Shown here: positions 38,341-50,019 of the stretch, piece by piece
How the letters are laid out: every line of letters starts with the position of its first letter
Numbering within the stretch: the stretch's first letter is position 1
DNA from: Quercus robur
Taxonomy: Eukaryota > Streptophyta > Magnoliopsida > Fagales > Fagaceae
DNA: 64,000 nucleotides
Assembly (NCBI RefSeq): GCF_932294415.1
Contig: NC_065536.1
Location: 3,854,974 to 3,918,973, forward strand
Direction: 5' to 3'
Program-made: the position numbers and the translations under genes
Notes under the pieces: generated by a model
The model's database searches: none
What the model was told of the DNA's origin: nothing
Seen by the model: only the letters and a program-made list of their open reading frames with translations

Positions 38341-38776
38341 GTTCAGGAATCAGGTATAAATATTTGGGCTTTTATTTGTTAAGTACTTAAGGTAACTTTG
38401 TTTATTTGGGCCCTCCCTGGCTAGTTTTGTAACTTTGTTTATCACTTATCAGTTTATCATTATGGCTGCCTGGACCCTCCCTGGACTGGGCGTTAAGTTT
38501 GGGCCTTCAAGTTTTTTTTTTTTTTTTTTTTTTTGGGTGGGTGGGACTTATTAATAAGTCTTGTGTCAGTGTTATGACTGTGCTTAAATTTTTGTTATAC
38601 TTGTGCTTAAATTTTTTTTTTTTTTAATTTATGCAGGTTGAGATTGCTAAAAACTTGTTATTATTCAGTGAAACTACAACAATACTTTTATATAAATCAG
38701 ATTCTATTTTTTATTTGCTCTACACTTGAAAGTTATTTTTTATTTTAGTCTTTATAAATATATTGTTTGATTAGAA
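38341..38776. other. no gene seen; poly-T tract
   Basis: Contains T-runs at about 38511-38534 and 38610-38625. A duplicated phrase (ggccctccctggctag, tggaccctccctggac) lies at 38410-38480. Probably the left part of a hAT-related remnant. Confidence 0.35.
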
Positions 38777-39090
38777 ATGCCTACTAGAAAATATGCATCT
38801 GGATATGAAAAACTTAAAAAAAGGAAAAAAGAAGAAAAATTAATTAAGTCTCAAAAAGGATCAATGGATAAATTTGTTATTAGTATTAAACAAAATATAA
38901 CACAAAATTTAGATGAAAATATCACAAATAAGCAAGAAATTCACCAAAATAATTTAGAAGAAAATGAAAATAATGATGAAAAATATTATATAAAAATATT
39001 AAATAAACATTAATTTAATTAATATATAAGTATAAAAAATGCTCAATTTTTAGTTCTCGCCTTAGGTCCCAAAATGTCTAGGGTCGCCCT
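38777..39090 (+). pseudogene. hAT-family transposase N-terminal fragment
   Basis: The 78-codon frame starts MPTRKYASGYEKLKKRKKEE and continues with SQKGSMDKFV. This matches the opening of plant hAT-derived proteins related to ZMYM1 (basic KR..K.E stretch, then a S..G..DKF block). It ends after an Asn/Glu-rich stretch; no dimerisation or DDE part follows. The next 50 bases (cttaggtcccaaaatgtcta, ggtcgccctt) look like an element end. Confidence 0.55.
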
Positions 39091-39096
39091 TACATG

Positions 39097-39114
39097 AGTA
39101 TTAAACTACATGGT

Positions 39115-39163
<49 letters not shown>

Positions 39164-40285
39164 AGGATCGCATAGGGATTTAATAAGAGATGGACCTGAT
39201 AATGAGTCATGTGACTTACTTAAATAATTTATGAGAATTGTTTTTTTAACCGCTATGTAGTGGTTTGCAATCTATATTTATATATATCTAAAAACTGAAA
39301 CGTAACATTTATCGTTGCTACGCTCCAGTTGAGCTACATCAGCGTCCATGTCATTATCTTTTTTATTAGTTCAGGTAAACGGCACATCATGGGTATTAAA
39401 CTACGTGGCGGTTTTTATTATTTATTTATTTATTTTTAATTTAAGGATCGCATAGGGATTTAATAAGAGATGGACCTTGTAGGGTCACGGGTTGGGGCCC
39501 AAGCTCAAAATGTATAAAATCTTGGTTTAATGAGCCCAATACAATGAATTTGTAGAGAATGGGTTGGAAACTTGGATCTTAGTGAATCAGACTTGATGAT
39601 AAAGAAAGAAAGATGATGTAGATTTACTAGGAAGAGATGTCCTCGGATAATCCGAGGACATTGATTCTTCTCATATATCATTCATCCCCCCTACCCCGGT
39701 TACCAGTCTTTCCCCCATATTTTATACTGTCTTCTTCCCATTTCCACCATCCATGTGTAAATTTAAATTGATAGTGCTGATACTTGTCCAATCAGCCCCT
39801 CCCCAAAGTTGTTGGGAGTGGTTGTAAAGGCTGAAAAATAGGGTTCAGTTAGTTGCAGAGCACTTAATGCAATAGTAGCATCTTTCTCTTAGATATTTCC
39901 ATGTCTTTTTTTGTTCTTTTCTTTCTTAATACTTATCCTCTTCTGTGGAGTGGTCCAGTGTGTCACTCTCAAATGGCAGATCGTCCCTTTTGACTTCGGC
40001 TTGGCTTGGTCGATGAGGAGTTCTTCCTTAGGCTGAGCTCCCGACCCAACATATACATTGGTATGGGTTCCCTGGTTTGTCACCCCCACAAAGCTGATAA
40101 TGAGTCATGTGACTTATTTAAATAATTTATGAGAATTGTTTTTTTAATTGCTATGTAATGGTTTGCAATCTATATCTATATCTATATATGTCTAAAAGCT
40201 GAAGTGTAATATTTATTGTTGCTATATTTCAGTTGAGCCACATCAGCGTCCATGTCATTATCTTTTTTATTTTCAATTTCCCTAT
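39097..40285. repeat. tandem duplication of a ~295-bp unit; second copy holds an LTR insertion
   Basis: Copy A is about 39097-39390. Copy B begins at 39391 (tattaaactacgtggcg) and, ignoring the insertion 39478-40095, runs to about 40285. Shared text includes ggatcgcatagggatttaat, gataatgagtcatgtgactt and cacatcagcgtccatgtcat. Copy A has an extended T-run at 39117-39156. The unit itself is not recognised. Confidence 0.85.
39473..40095. mobile_element. solo LTR inserted in copy B of the duplication
   Basis: The body is 39478-40090 (613 bp), TGTAGGGTCACGGG to CACCCCCACA. It interrupts the sequence gatggacct|gataatg, which is intact in copy A. The flanking five bases are GACCT and AAGCT, a duplication that has diverged. 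It contains a perfect inverted repeat TGTCCTCGGAT-A-ATCCGAGGACA at 39638-39660. Confidence 0.75.
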
Positions 40286-40745
40286 AATTTTTTTAACATT
40301 ACTCATTCACTTTTTTTTTTTTTTAATATTTACACTTTCTCAAACCTTTCTCATTCCCTTACCTTTACATCTCCCCACTACCCTCTACTTTAATATCATT
40401 ATTCATCTTTCTCTTTATCTTCCTTTATTTTGTCTTTTCCTATTCTTACTCTCTTACTATAAAGTTGTCATTTTTTCTTTCATTTTATGCATAGTTTTCT
40501 CTAACAAAAAAAAAGGTTATCTCTCTCTCTCAATTATTTGGTAGGTTTTTTTTTTATTTATTTTTTTATTTTTTTAAGTTTTGGTAATTTTGAGCCTTTA
40601 TGATTATTTAGTGTAATTTATGGTCCAATTTACAAATGGTTTGATACTTTATGCAGGATACAAGCTTAAAATGATAATTTCTATCATCTTTGTTTGTTGC
40701 AACATGGTGTCTCCAATGCATAATTGATGAATATTAAAATTTCAG

Positions 40746-41155
40746 GTCCATGGGAGCTCAAGTGGTGTTGGTACATTTGCAATTCAGATAGCTAATACCA
40801 TGGAGCAAGTGTGTTTGTTACTGCAAGTCCAATATCACTTTTCTTCTAATGCATAAGTTTGGTTTCCAAGTATTCATATATTTTTAGATTGTGAGTGGCA
40901 ATGAGTGATGAAAAAATGGCTGTTTGCAAGAATCTTAGGGCTGATGTGTGCATCAATTACAAGATAAAGGACTTTCTTAAAATGGTGAAGGAAGAAACAG
41001 GTAGATTTTTTTAATATTGAAACCTCAATTTCCTCAATGTTTATAGAGATTGATGTTTTTCATTATTCTTTTTGCAATGATTATTAGGTGATAACAAAAC
41101 AACTAACTAAATGTTCAATGGCAGGAGTTTAAGTTATTCTGGTTCTTAGGCTTTA
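40746..41155 (+). pseudogene. PIG3-like NAD(P)H quinone oxidoreductase pseudogene, internal exons
   Basis: Intact members are zinc-free medium-chain dehydrogenases that reduce quinones with NADPH. An AG acceptor (TTTCAG at 40745) is followed by VHGSSSGVGTFAIQIAN, the dinucleotide-binding glycine loop. The frame then shifts by one base, giving ASVFVTA. A second block at about 40894-41000 reads SDEKMAVCKNLRADVCINYK and FLKMVKEET, ending at a GTAGAT donor. A third piece after CAG at about 41124 reads GV, stop, VIL, where the family has GVDVIL. The N-terminal domain and the C-terminus are absent. The order and splice remnants show a decayed genomic copy, not a retrocopy. Confidence 0.75.
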
Positions 41156-41453
41156 AGGACTTTTCTTGATTTTTTTGTCCATTTTTCTTTTTGCATTCAT
41201 AATTATGCAATTTTGTTCTATCACCATATTTCATTATCCTTTAATTATTCATTATGTTTTTGTTTTACATTTCATGTGGCATATCTGCTATAGACAGCTC
41301 CACATCTGATGGTAAAAATGATTTTGTAGGGATAAAAGTCCTATTGAGAAGTGATTTTTTTTTCCTAAGTAAATAGTTTCTTAGTACATACTTTTTTTAT
41401 ACCATTTTTCAACTTCCCATCTATTACTCCATCAAACCAAATCTATTTCCATT

Positions 41454-41479
41454 TCTCTCTCTCTCTCTCTCTCTCTCTT
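41454..41479. repeat. (CT)n microsatellite
   Basis: About 12-13 CT units. It lies beside a duplicated phrase on either side (aacttcccatctattactcc and aactttccatttactattcc, both followed by atcaaac). Confidence 0.8.
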
Positions 41480-41848
41480 AACGTTTCCTAACTTTTCAAC
41501 TTTCCATTTACTATTCCATCAAACTCAATTTGATAATAGTTCAAGCTCCCTTCAAGTCTATGACTCTCCTTCTTCTCAATCAAGCAGCTATGAAAACTGT
41601 TCAATTGCCACCCAATTAGTATTAAAAAAATAAAAAAAAAACTACTGATTTGTTGAGTGTGAATATATATATATATATAGTTAGTTAGTTTTTTTTTTCC
41701 CCCTCATATTCTTCAGGTTTTCCCGATTAATTTTATTGGTGATGTGCCATCGAAGATCTTAAGTGCCAACAACATTAGTTCCCATAAACCAACCAAAAAA
41801 AATCTCAAAGCTATGGTAAAGAATATAGTAAAAGAATTGTAGTGGGAT

Positions 41849-42424
41849 TTGGCTACTAGGGGTGTCAATTCGTGTTCGCAGGTCGGGTTCGTGTCGTGTC
41901 GAGCCATAAGTACTCTACTATATGGGTTGACCCGAACCCGACCTATTTAGTAAACGTGTCAAGAATCCTCAACCCTAACTCGACTTGTTTATTAAACAGG
42001 TTGACCCAACTTGACACGTTTAACCTGTTTAATCAATAAGTCATGTAAAAGTTAATACAAATAACCCGTTTAATAACCTTTTTTTATTAAAATGTCATAC
42101 ATGGCCTAAATAATCTATTATCAATTTCTATATTTCTAAAATTAAAATACAATTACAACCATAAATATAGTAATAAACATATAATTACAACAACAAAATT
42201 AAGCAATAATAACAAAATTTAATACCTTTATTATCTAAATGGGTCAAACTGGTCAGACGAGTTCACATATTGAACATGAAAACGACCCGTTTATTAAACG
42301 GATCAGCCGTGTCGACCTGAATATGACCCGAACCCATTTAGCCTCAATCTATGACCTGTTTACAAACGGGTTGGTCATGTCGGGTTCGCAGGTCATGTCA
42401 GATTTTGCCACCCCTATTGGCTAC
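41849..42424. mobile_element. non-autonomous hAT element with 8-bp target duplication
   Basis: The body is 41857-42416 (560 bp). TTGGCTAC is repeated exactly at 41849-41856 and 42417-42424. The inverted ends are TAGGGGTGTCAA and, from the right, TAGGGGTGGCAA. An 8-bp duplication and short ends of this kind fit the hAT superfamily. The interior is full of gggttgacccgaacccgac-like words in both directions, which form sub-terminal inverted motifs. No transposase. Confidence 0.9.
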
Positions 42425-43101
42425 TATAGTTTTATGTGGTCGTTAACCAATGTTTAAAAAGTTGTGTCTTAGATAGAAATGTATATTCAATTTTCAAGTA
42501 ATTTATAGATGTATTCACCATTATGGATAAAGTATTCCCTTTGTATATGTATAGCATAAATCAATTTTTTTGTACATACATATTAGTTGTAACATGAATA
42601 TTGATGCATAACTTAGTACAAGATATGTTACTCTTTTTTTTGGTTTTGTATTGTAACAAATTTAAATATTATTATGGGATGCCTTTGTTGGAAGACTTTG
42701 CCTCAAAATCCATGAAGATCAATTGGATTTAAGAAAATCCAAGAAGATGTATGCTTGGTTAGCTATCTAAAGAAATTGAATTTGGATAAAATATGAAGAA
42801 GACCAATTGAATTGAATTGAGTTCCCTATCATAAATCCTCTCTCTCCCTCTTATTGTTTTGATTTAATTTTTGTTTGAGTTATGACTTAGTCATTTTGAA
42901 AGTGAGAATTTGAATTTATATCAAAACACAATCTTGGCTATGTATGAATGTGCCTATTGGTTATTTGAGTAATATTAAGTGTAATTTTATGATGAGTTTT
43001 CATTATTATGATAATATCCTTTAAGAGAAAGAGAAATCTGAATAATATATTTGAAACTTAAAAAGTTTAGTTGTAAATAAATTTTTTTTTTTGGGGAAAA
43101 C
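42425..43101. other. no gene seen
   Basis: AT-rich spacer without bounded elements. Confidence 0.35.
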
Positions 43102-44557
43102 ATAACTGTTCGCAAAAAATAATCTGCAAACGCACAGAATCGTAACAAGTAGTAAAGTATTTTTAGAAAACGAATGTTGAACTCACAGGGATTAACTATG
43201 TTACTGAATACCGAAATTCACTAAATTAATTACTATTTGGAAAATCGAAAATAAATGGAATGTTCTACTATCTGAATTAATTTAAACTATTTAATAAAAA
43301 TAAATCAACGAATAAAAAGAATTAACAAAGCGTAAAAATCTAACAGTGTAAGAATATAATAAGAATGGATCTAAAGCAGTTGATTTCACCTAACAAATCC
43401 CACACAATTTATTCTTTCTAATTATTAAATTCTAATAATCTCCAGTTGATGATTAAAAATTCCTTAAATATTCAATATCTTCTCTCGAATAATATCAAAA
43501 ATATCTTCAAATAACAATTTCATATCTCTATGTGAATTTAATTAATTGGAGACTCATTACGTACTTTGAATTTTCTAAAAAATCACACTAATCGCGATAA
43601 AGTATCTCTACTTTCGCTCAACTAATGGTGTTTAATTTTAGAACTAAAATAACAAATCACCTCTTAGTCTCATTGTCATTCAATTGATCAATCAATAATC
43701 CGTAAAAAGAAATATTAAGCATTAAGAATAAGAATTAAACACTTAATCATGGAAATATTAAAAATAAAATAACTCAGAATATAAATTGTGTGTTCATTGC
43801 TAGACTACATCAATGCTCTAGATATAAAATTTAGTTCATAATCAAATTGAAAAGAAAACAAATAAAACTTATGTGTTTCATGGGAATTGGTTGATCAACA
43901 TAAAGCGGCACCCCTTTGTCCTAGAAAGACTCCAAAGAAAATTCTTCAAATGCGGCACTTGCAACCCTAGCACTGGCCTCTCTGAATTTTTCCCTAAAGA
44001 GACTTTAAATAGGTCAAGGAATCCTATTACAAGTTGAATTCCCGTTCGGATAAAATCCCAGATTTTTAGGCTTCACTTAACTGACTATTTTGACCCATTT
44101 AACTTCAGAATTCGGGCTTTTGGTAAACTACAAAGTTGTAGCCCTTTAAATTAACTTTCCAGCCCAACTTGAATCATCTCGATTGGACATCTGAGCCCAA
44201 AGTTATACTGAAAATATTAACTGATGTGCAGGTTGGAATCTTAATCTGAATTGGACTTGGATTTGGTGCAAATTTCCTTTGATTCCTTGCTCCAGTTGGA
44301 CTTAAATTTAATTGGGTTGGTCTTCTCTTGAATTCATGCCTGGCTGGATGTAAGTTGACTTGATTCAATGGCCTAGCCCCACTTTGCATGTAAAGCTCTT
44401 GTAGATTAATCTGAAATCTTCTCATTCCTTCAAAGCACAAATGAATAGATAAATATAAATATAAATCAAATCAAATCAAAAGAAATAAAGGAAAACTAAC
44501 AATTTTAATAAATAAGAGGATAATAAAAATCATGTAAAAATTACACTTATCAATAAC
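43102..44557. mobile_element. TG...CA element (solo LTR type), 1446 bp, target duplication ATAAC
   Basis: The body is 43107-44552. It starts TGTTCGCAAA and ends CACTTATCA, with ATAAC directly on both sides (43102-43106, 44553-44557). It shows no coding region and no partner LTR nearby. A relative lies at about 12603-14020 in the same orientation with shared blocks (aaagttgtag, cttgaatcatctcgattgga). The element is free of obvious inverted repeats. Confidence 0.8.
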
Positions 44558-47093
44558 GCACTATAACATAATTTAGAAGAATACGAACCACCTAAAAAAT
44601 AGATAAATATCAATTGAATAAACCCAAAAATAGTAGAATGATTTATTTGTAGAGATAGAAAGATGGAGAATAATTTTAAAAAATTGTTTAATTTTTATGG
44701 AGAACAAATTATCTTCAACAAATTTAGGAGAACAAATTATACATTATTTCATAATTACAAAATACTTATCTATTCCCATGCATTGCATTGGTCTGTGACT
44801 AGTAATATTTAATAGGAAAAGCTAATAAAATGTATGCACATGAGAGCATTATCTGCATTTCTACACCTCCCTTAACCCGGCAATGAAAAAGAAATGAATA
44901 TGTTCACACACAAAGGGATGAATATCACATAACAATCCAAAATAGCAGCAATATCAGGGTACATCCATCCATCCCAACTAGCACCATATAGAAGCTCCAT
45001 AAATCGAAATAGATGTTACACTTCTAAGGGAATTCACTCACAAACATGAGCAAACAATTTTTAACAAAATGCTGGCTTTCAGAAAAAGAATTGCATGCCA
45101 TATACGACTCACAGCAGCTTCCATGTAAAATAGGAGTAGAATACAATAACTTTAGCTCAAATGGCCCCTCCTTACCTAACAAGAGTGGCAAAAGATGAGG
45201 CTGTGACCGACTGAATACGAGTGTAACTTACAAATAAAAAACAGACAGCCAAATTGAACAAACAATACTTTAATACCAAGACCAATACATCACTGAGCCT
45301 CTACAAGAGTAACCACAAAATATTAGTTACAGGTATCATTCAAGATAGCAATAATCAGTTCATCTTGTTAAAATGAAAGATCAATCATGAGAAGAAACAA
45401 TTGAGGATCCATGATGTAAGCATTTACACTAGCTGGGATCATGCAACACAATCACATAAATTAGAATCGGATGTCTCTAGACAAAACAGAAAAGGATTTA
45501 AACTTTGGCCTAAATTAGTTGCACCCTTACACATGACTGAATGAAGTTCAAGAACAATGTGTAAACAACAAGAAAAACACAAAGAACTTACATCCATGAT
45601 GTAAACAATTATAACAGATGCATCCAAGTCTCTCTCCCTCTTAACAATTGTCTGAATACAAGAAAGCACTTCATTTATTTTAAAACAACTCAGCATGATA
45701 TATGTCACTTGCTCAAGAACACACGACACTGTTTTTGTATTTGCTAAATTATTTATCACAAATTCATATCTGAACAACTTGTAGTACACCTTTCTTTTTT
45801 CACCTAAACAACTCATGTCACACATTGCATTAACAGCAGAAAGTCTTTACTCTAGCCAAAAAATTCCCCGGCTCCTCAACAACCCACCCCACCCCCCTTT
45901 GCGCGCGCACTTTCTCTCATAGCTGCACTCAAACTTGGAACAAAGCAAGTTTGAGGATGAAACACGTAACTAACAAATAAAAAATGCAAACAAATTAGGT
46001 CACTGTGTGATCATTATGCAATTGCTGCACCATGCACTTCCCTCTTAACCACCTCCCACTTTTGTAACATCCAAGCTTTATCTGTATATATTCTGCAGAT
46101 GGGAGGGCCTTCTATATGACAGTTCACGAACTTGAACAAGAACGGGTAGTACCAACGCCCTTAAAATGAGTCTCTTCTCTGAGCTGTGGAATCTCGAACA
46201 CAACCAAAGACCCCAATACTCGTTCATTTCATACAATTTCAGGTAGGTTGGAGCGTTTGAGTTGCATTATGCAGGTCCATTTTCAACTAAAACACAAAAT
46301 TTGGTTCCAAAGATCTCAATTGTGCACAATTTCCAATTATAATAAAATCTACTTGTATATAAAAGATAGGGTTGAAATAAAGGGCAAATGTCAACTTGCC
46401 TAGCCACATAAATCCTGGTAAGAGAGTTAAAATAACAATTGTCCATTCAAAAGTCAAAGTAAGGTGTGATGGTAAAAAATGGCCCAACTAGGCCTCATGA
46501 TAGATTTAGTGACTTGCAAACACGAATTCAAAACACTCTCCTAACTTACTTTCACCACAAGAAAGCTGATTGCTAGATTTGTCCACTTGGCTGACCTGAA
46601 TTTGACTCGAACCATTAAGATAAACAGCTTATAAAGCAAGTACTTTTGCAATTTCTTTTTAATTCTGTAGAACAAAAGAAATCCATATACTTTCTGCTGC
46701 TCTTTCTTGTAGCCATCTGAACATGCAGTGCATTCCAGATAGGCGCCATATGAGAGCTCTGCAAATCAAAATAACATAAAAATTCTGCAAGTACTGAGAG
46801 AATTTGCTCACAAACATGTTAAACAGAAAATTGTTAGGTATCTTGGAATGCACACAAATTATGAGACTTCACCATAGTTTCAATATATACTCAGTGTAAC
46901 CAACTTGAACTAGCAATATCAGTCTCAAAATTGCATGCACCAACAATACAACACCATCCAGTAATACAATTGCATTAGCTAGAATGTTCAAACAAATAAA
47001 CGATAACTCACATTACCAATAAAAAATTAATATGGGTTAATTGCAATCTTAGAGCTCAACTAAAGCAAGTAATTTAACAAGGTTATTCTCTTC
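44558..47093. repeat. duplicated mTERF 3' flank, copy A and an internal partial copy
   Basis: No ORF with coding character. The stretch about 45380-46770 recurs in diverged form at about 53525-54805. Inside it, 44990-45070 (ccatatagaagctcc, ttcactcacaaacatgagc) matches 46745-46830 (ccatatgagagctct, tttgctcacaaacatgtt). Some of it is probably 3'UTR of the mTERF gene immediately to the right. Confidence 0.6.
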
Positions 47094-48254
47094 TCATTTT
47101 GAAGAATCCAATGATCCCTTGTATAGCTTCAACAGCTCAGAAGCCTTGTCCTCATGAATCATAACAAACTTCTGCAAAAATGTCTTTTCAGGGCACTCAA
47201 AATACGCATGCATTTTAAAATTCTTCTTGACCAAACCTTTCGATAGCAAAACTTGAAGAACCAAATCCCTAGGAATCAATCTCTTTTCCAAGCTCAAAGA
47301 AAAAAGTCCTGGGTGTTTCTTAATGAGGGAAGACTCCATACCCATCTTGTTGACGAGAAAATCCATTACCCTCGTAAGCTTTTCCTCAGACACCGTCATA
47401 CACGATGGATGGCTTCTAAATGCCATAGAAACCTCGTCCTCAGTCCAACCCCATTTCTTATAAACATTGAGTTTCCTTTCCCATGTCGATTTGCTCATTG
47501 ACCGCACAGCATGTACTGCCACTGCAAACTTCATCGTCGAAGGATTAAATCCCATTTCTTTTACTTCCTCCACAGCCTCTCTAAACAAAACAGGACGAGC
47601 CCTGAATGCTCTTGGCTGATTTTTAAGTATAGAAATAATAATCGACTCGGGCATTCCGCTCTCTCTCAATGTATTCATATTGGGCACCACATTAGTTTCA
47701 AGACAATCTGTTAACATACCCGAATGTCGTTGTAAAGCTTGAAGAGTCTTATCCTCAGACTGAAGCAAGCTTTTAAACAAATCAAAGGAAGGTATAATTT
47801 GTTTCTCTAAGCTTCTTCTAAAAAGATCAGGGAACCCAGTAAACATTTTTGCAAGGTCAGGACTTGGAATCCCTTTAGAGGAAAAGAATTCCATTTTGGG
47901 CAAAAGGGTTTTCTCAGGATTACATTTGAGCAGTCCTGAGCGTCTTCTAACAAGGTTCGAGATCTGGGTTTGAGAGAACCCATGGTTCTTCAAAAACTTA
48001 ACCACAGCATCTGCTGTTTCTGGGGTTTCGAAATGACCATATTTGGAAGCTGATAAAACAGCTTCTGGTGTGAACCCAAGTGAGTTTATGAGGTAAGAGA
48101 CAGCAAATGGTTGCTGACTTGAAGTGCTGGAGACATAGTATTTCAAGGATAAAGATGGGTTTTGAAGAAAATCCAGTTTGTGAATTGGTGTTGGAGATCT
48201 ACTAGTAATGTGTATCTCACCATTTAGAATGGTTTTGTAGAGACAATTAAACAT
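47094..48254 (-). CDS. mTERF-family organellar protein
   Basis: Plant mTERF proteins are organelle nucleic-acid-binding proteins that act in transcription, splicing or translation in mitochondria or chloroplasts. The CDS encodes 386 residues in one exon. After an N-terminal stretch rich in Ser, Thr and basic residues with few acids (organelle-targeting type) come repeated mTERF units, each with a leucine-X3-proline style helix pair. Examples: FLKNHGFSQTQISNLVRRRS, LLKCNPEKTLLPKMEFFSSK, MSKSTWERKLNVYKKWGWTE, VSMAFRSHPSCMTVSEEKL and LIKKHPGLFSLSLEKRLIPR. The frame is open for 25 codons upstream, but the first codon there is GTG. The ATG at 48254 is therefore taken as the start. A CAG acceptor-like site lies just above it. 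Such genes usually form tandem families, which fits the duplicated flanks nearby. Mitochondria are more likely than chloroplasts, by inference. Confidence 0.92.
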   Translation of the reverse strand: MFNCLYKTILNGEIHITSRSPTPIHKLDFLQNPSLSLKYYVSSTSSQQPFAVSYLINSLGFTPEAVLSASKYGHFETPETADAVVKFLKNHGFSQTQISNLVRRRSGLLKCNPEKTLLPKMEFFSSKGIPSPDLAKMFTGFPDLFRRSLEKQIIPSFDLFKSLLQSEDKTLQALQRHSGMLTDCLETNVVPNMNTLRESGMPESIIISILKNQPRAFRARPVLFREAVEEVKEMGFNPSTMKFAVAVHAVRSMSKSTWERKLNVYKKWGWTEDEVSMAFRSHPSCMTVSEEKLTRVMDFLVNKMGMESSLIKKHPGLFSLSLEKRLIPRDLVLQVLLSKGLVKKNFKMHAYFECPEKTFLQKFVMIHEDKASELLKLYKGSLDSSK

Positions 48255-48696
48255 GGGGATTGAAAAACGCACCTGTTTAGTTGTGTAGAAGCAATGACTT
48301 CTGTGCCTGACTGAATTTTTTAACTCCACAGGTGGTAGAAAAACTGAAAAAAAAAAAATGGTGCTGGGAAGTGATTTTTACTAAAACCCTCTTGTGGAAT
48401 TGAAAAGAGATTTATGGTTTTTTTGACTAAGAACACGCAGAACCGACGTCGTTTGTGACCTGTGCTATGTAAAGAACTCTCATCAATCTTGAGTTTGAAT
48501 GAATTCTCTAATTCTTTTTCTATTTATATAATTTGTTATGTTATTTATAATTAATTGATTTTTTAGACTTTTAAAAGTGGGGAAAAAAAAACTATATAGA
48601 TTTGGGCAGTACACTTAAGTCAAGAGCTATGTAGTCCAATAAATGGGACTGCTATTGTGACGTTTAAGGGTTTAAATCTCTTCTCCCTCTTTTCTC

Positions 48697-48727
<31 letters not shown>

Positions 48728-48950
48728 CTTCTCCCTCAAATATTAAAATAAAAAATCTAGAGAATGGAATTGAAAAAAAAAAAAAAACAAAACTTTAAAG
48801 GACAAAATTGAAGACATGTTGAACTTAGAGGGTGTAATTTAGTCTTTATTTTTTTAACTTTCAAAGAAATACTCCAATTTTTAGTTTTGTATATTAAATT
48901 AACACAAAATTTATTTAAAAAAAAAATGCAATTCAATGTACACAATTATT
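48255..48950. other. mTERF upstream region
   Basis: Promoter side of the mTERF gene. No TATA box is certain. Contains A-runs at 48697-48723 and 48774-48787. Confidence 0.35.
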
Positions 48951-49102
48951 CAAAAAAAAAATGTATATAATTACGTACAAAATTTTTCAAAAAATATACA
49001 CAATATAGTACATTGAACTTACTCAAATTTTCAAATAATGTGTATAATGTTATATATTCAATTTACAAAAATTTTAAAGAATGTGCACAATTCAATATAT
49101 TC
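48951..49102. repeat. AT-rich degenerate array, left part
   Basis: Loose repeats of words such as atgtacacaat, ttcaaaaaatgt and attcaatttac. The same wording continues at 52719-53480 beyond the retrotransposon, so this is one array split by an insertion. Confidence 0.7.
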
Positions 49103-49793
49103 GGAACTTATGGTCCGACCCACGCTCTATTAGGGCTCGGGGCCTGTGCCGAGGAGAGTATGTGCCGAGGACGAATGGGAAAGGCCGAAGTATCGAGGGG
49201 AACCGCCGAGGACGACCCAGTCCTCGACACTCTAAGACTTCCAGGGGAAGAGCAACGTCTCGATGATGGCTGCTCCCAAAAAGCCCCCTGAAGGAAATGC
49301 GAATGGAATGGGACCCACATGGGGGTACGGGGTGAAACTGGTTCAGGGTAAATACGTCCCCTCCGCATTAAATGCACCCGCCAGCGTCCTGATTATGTTA
49401 ATGAGAAAAGACGCCTGGACAGGATGACTTCGATCATCGCAACTAATAGAAAGTAAGGAAGGACAGCTGATGGGACGAGTACAGAAGTAGGCACCTGCCT
49501 GATCAACAAGTGGAGGGCTAAGATCCACCAAGAAAGGCTATATAATGTAAAAGTTAATGCACCAAGAAGGAGGCTGGGAAAAATGGCCAAAAACCAGAGC
49601 CTCCCAGCCCGCCTCTAGGAGAAAGACTCCTAGGGCGAACACGATTTAAATTATGTATGAACACCACGAAAAACCCACCGTCTGGTAACTAAGGCCCAGC
49701 CTTTCAAACCCACGCTCTATAAATGATATTGTTTGGGCCTTTTTACATGCGAACCCAACATTATTACGGGTCGTTACAAATCGAGTCCTTACA
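49103..49793 (+). repeat. left LTR
   Basis: 691 bp. Starts directly with GGAACTTATGG, without the TGTGGGGCCAG present in the right LTR, and ends CCTTACA. It contains a TATA-like gctatataatg at 49537-49547. Confidence 0.88.
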
Positions 49794-50019
49794 ATTGGCG
49801 CCGTTTGTGGGGAAGGCTTGTGTGTTGGCACAGGCGGTAGGTCGAGATAGTCCCCTTATCATTTCTAACAGCCGGTTGTAGTGTTCTAGCGTAAAGTTCC
49901 ACTAGGGGCTATGTTTCTTTACTAGGGGCTGCACTTCGTAGCGTCAGCAGCACAGATGGTTTTAGGGGCTTGGCTGAGGAGCTAAGTCCCCTAAAACCAA
50001 GGTCTCACGCCATAGCCGA

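Noticed and set aside
47094-48329. 411-residue version of the mTERF protein
   Set aside because: Its first codon is GTG. The first ATG is at 48254, which fits the expected targeting-peptide start.
49013-49590. Several 60-90 codon frames within the LTRs
   Set aside because: They occur in both LTRs as shadows on both strands and start at non-ATG or random positions; LTRs are non-coding here.
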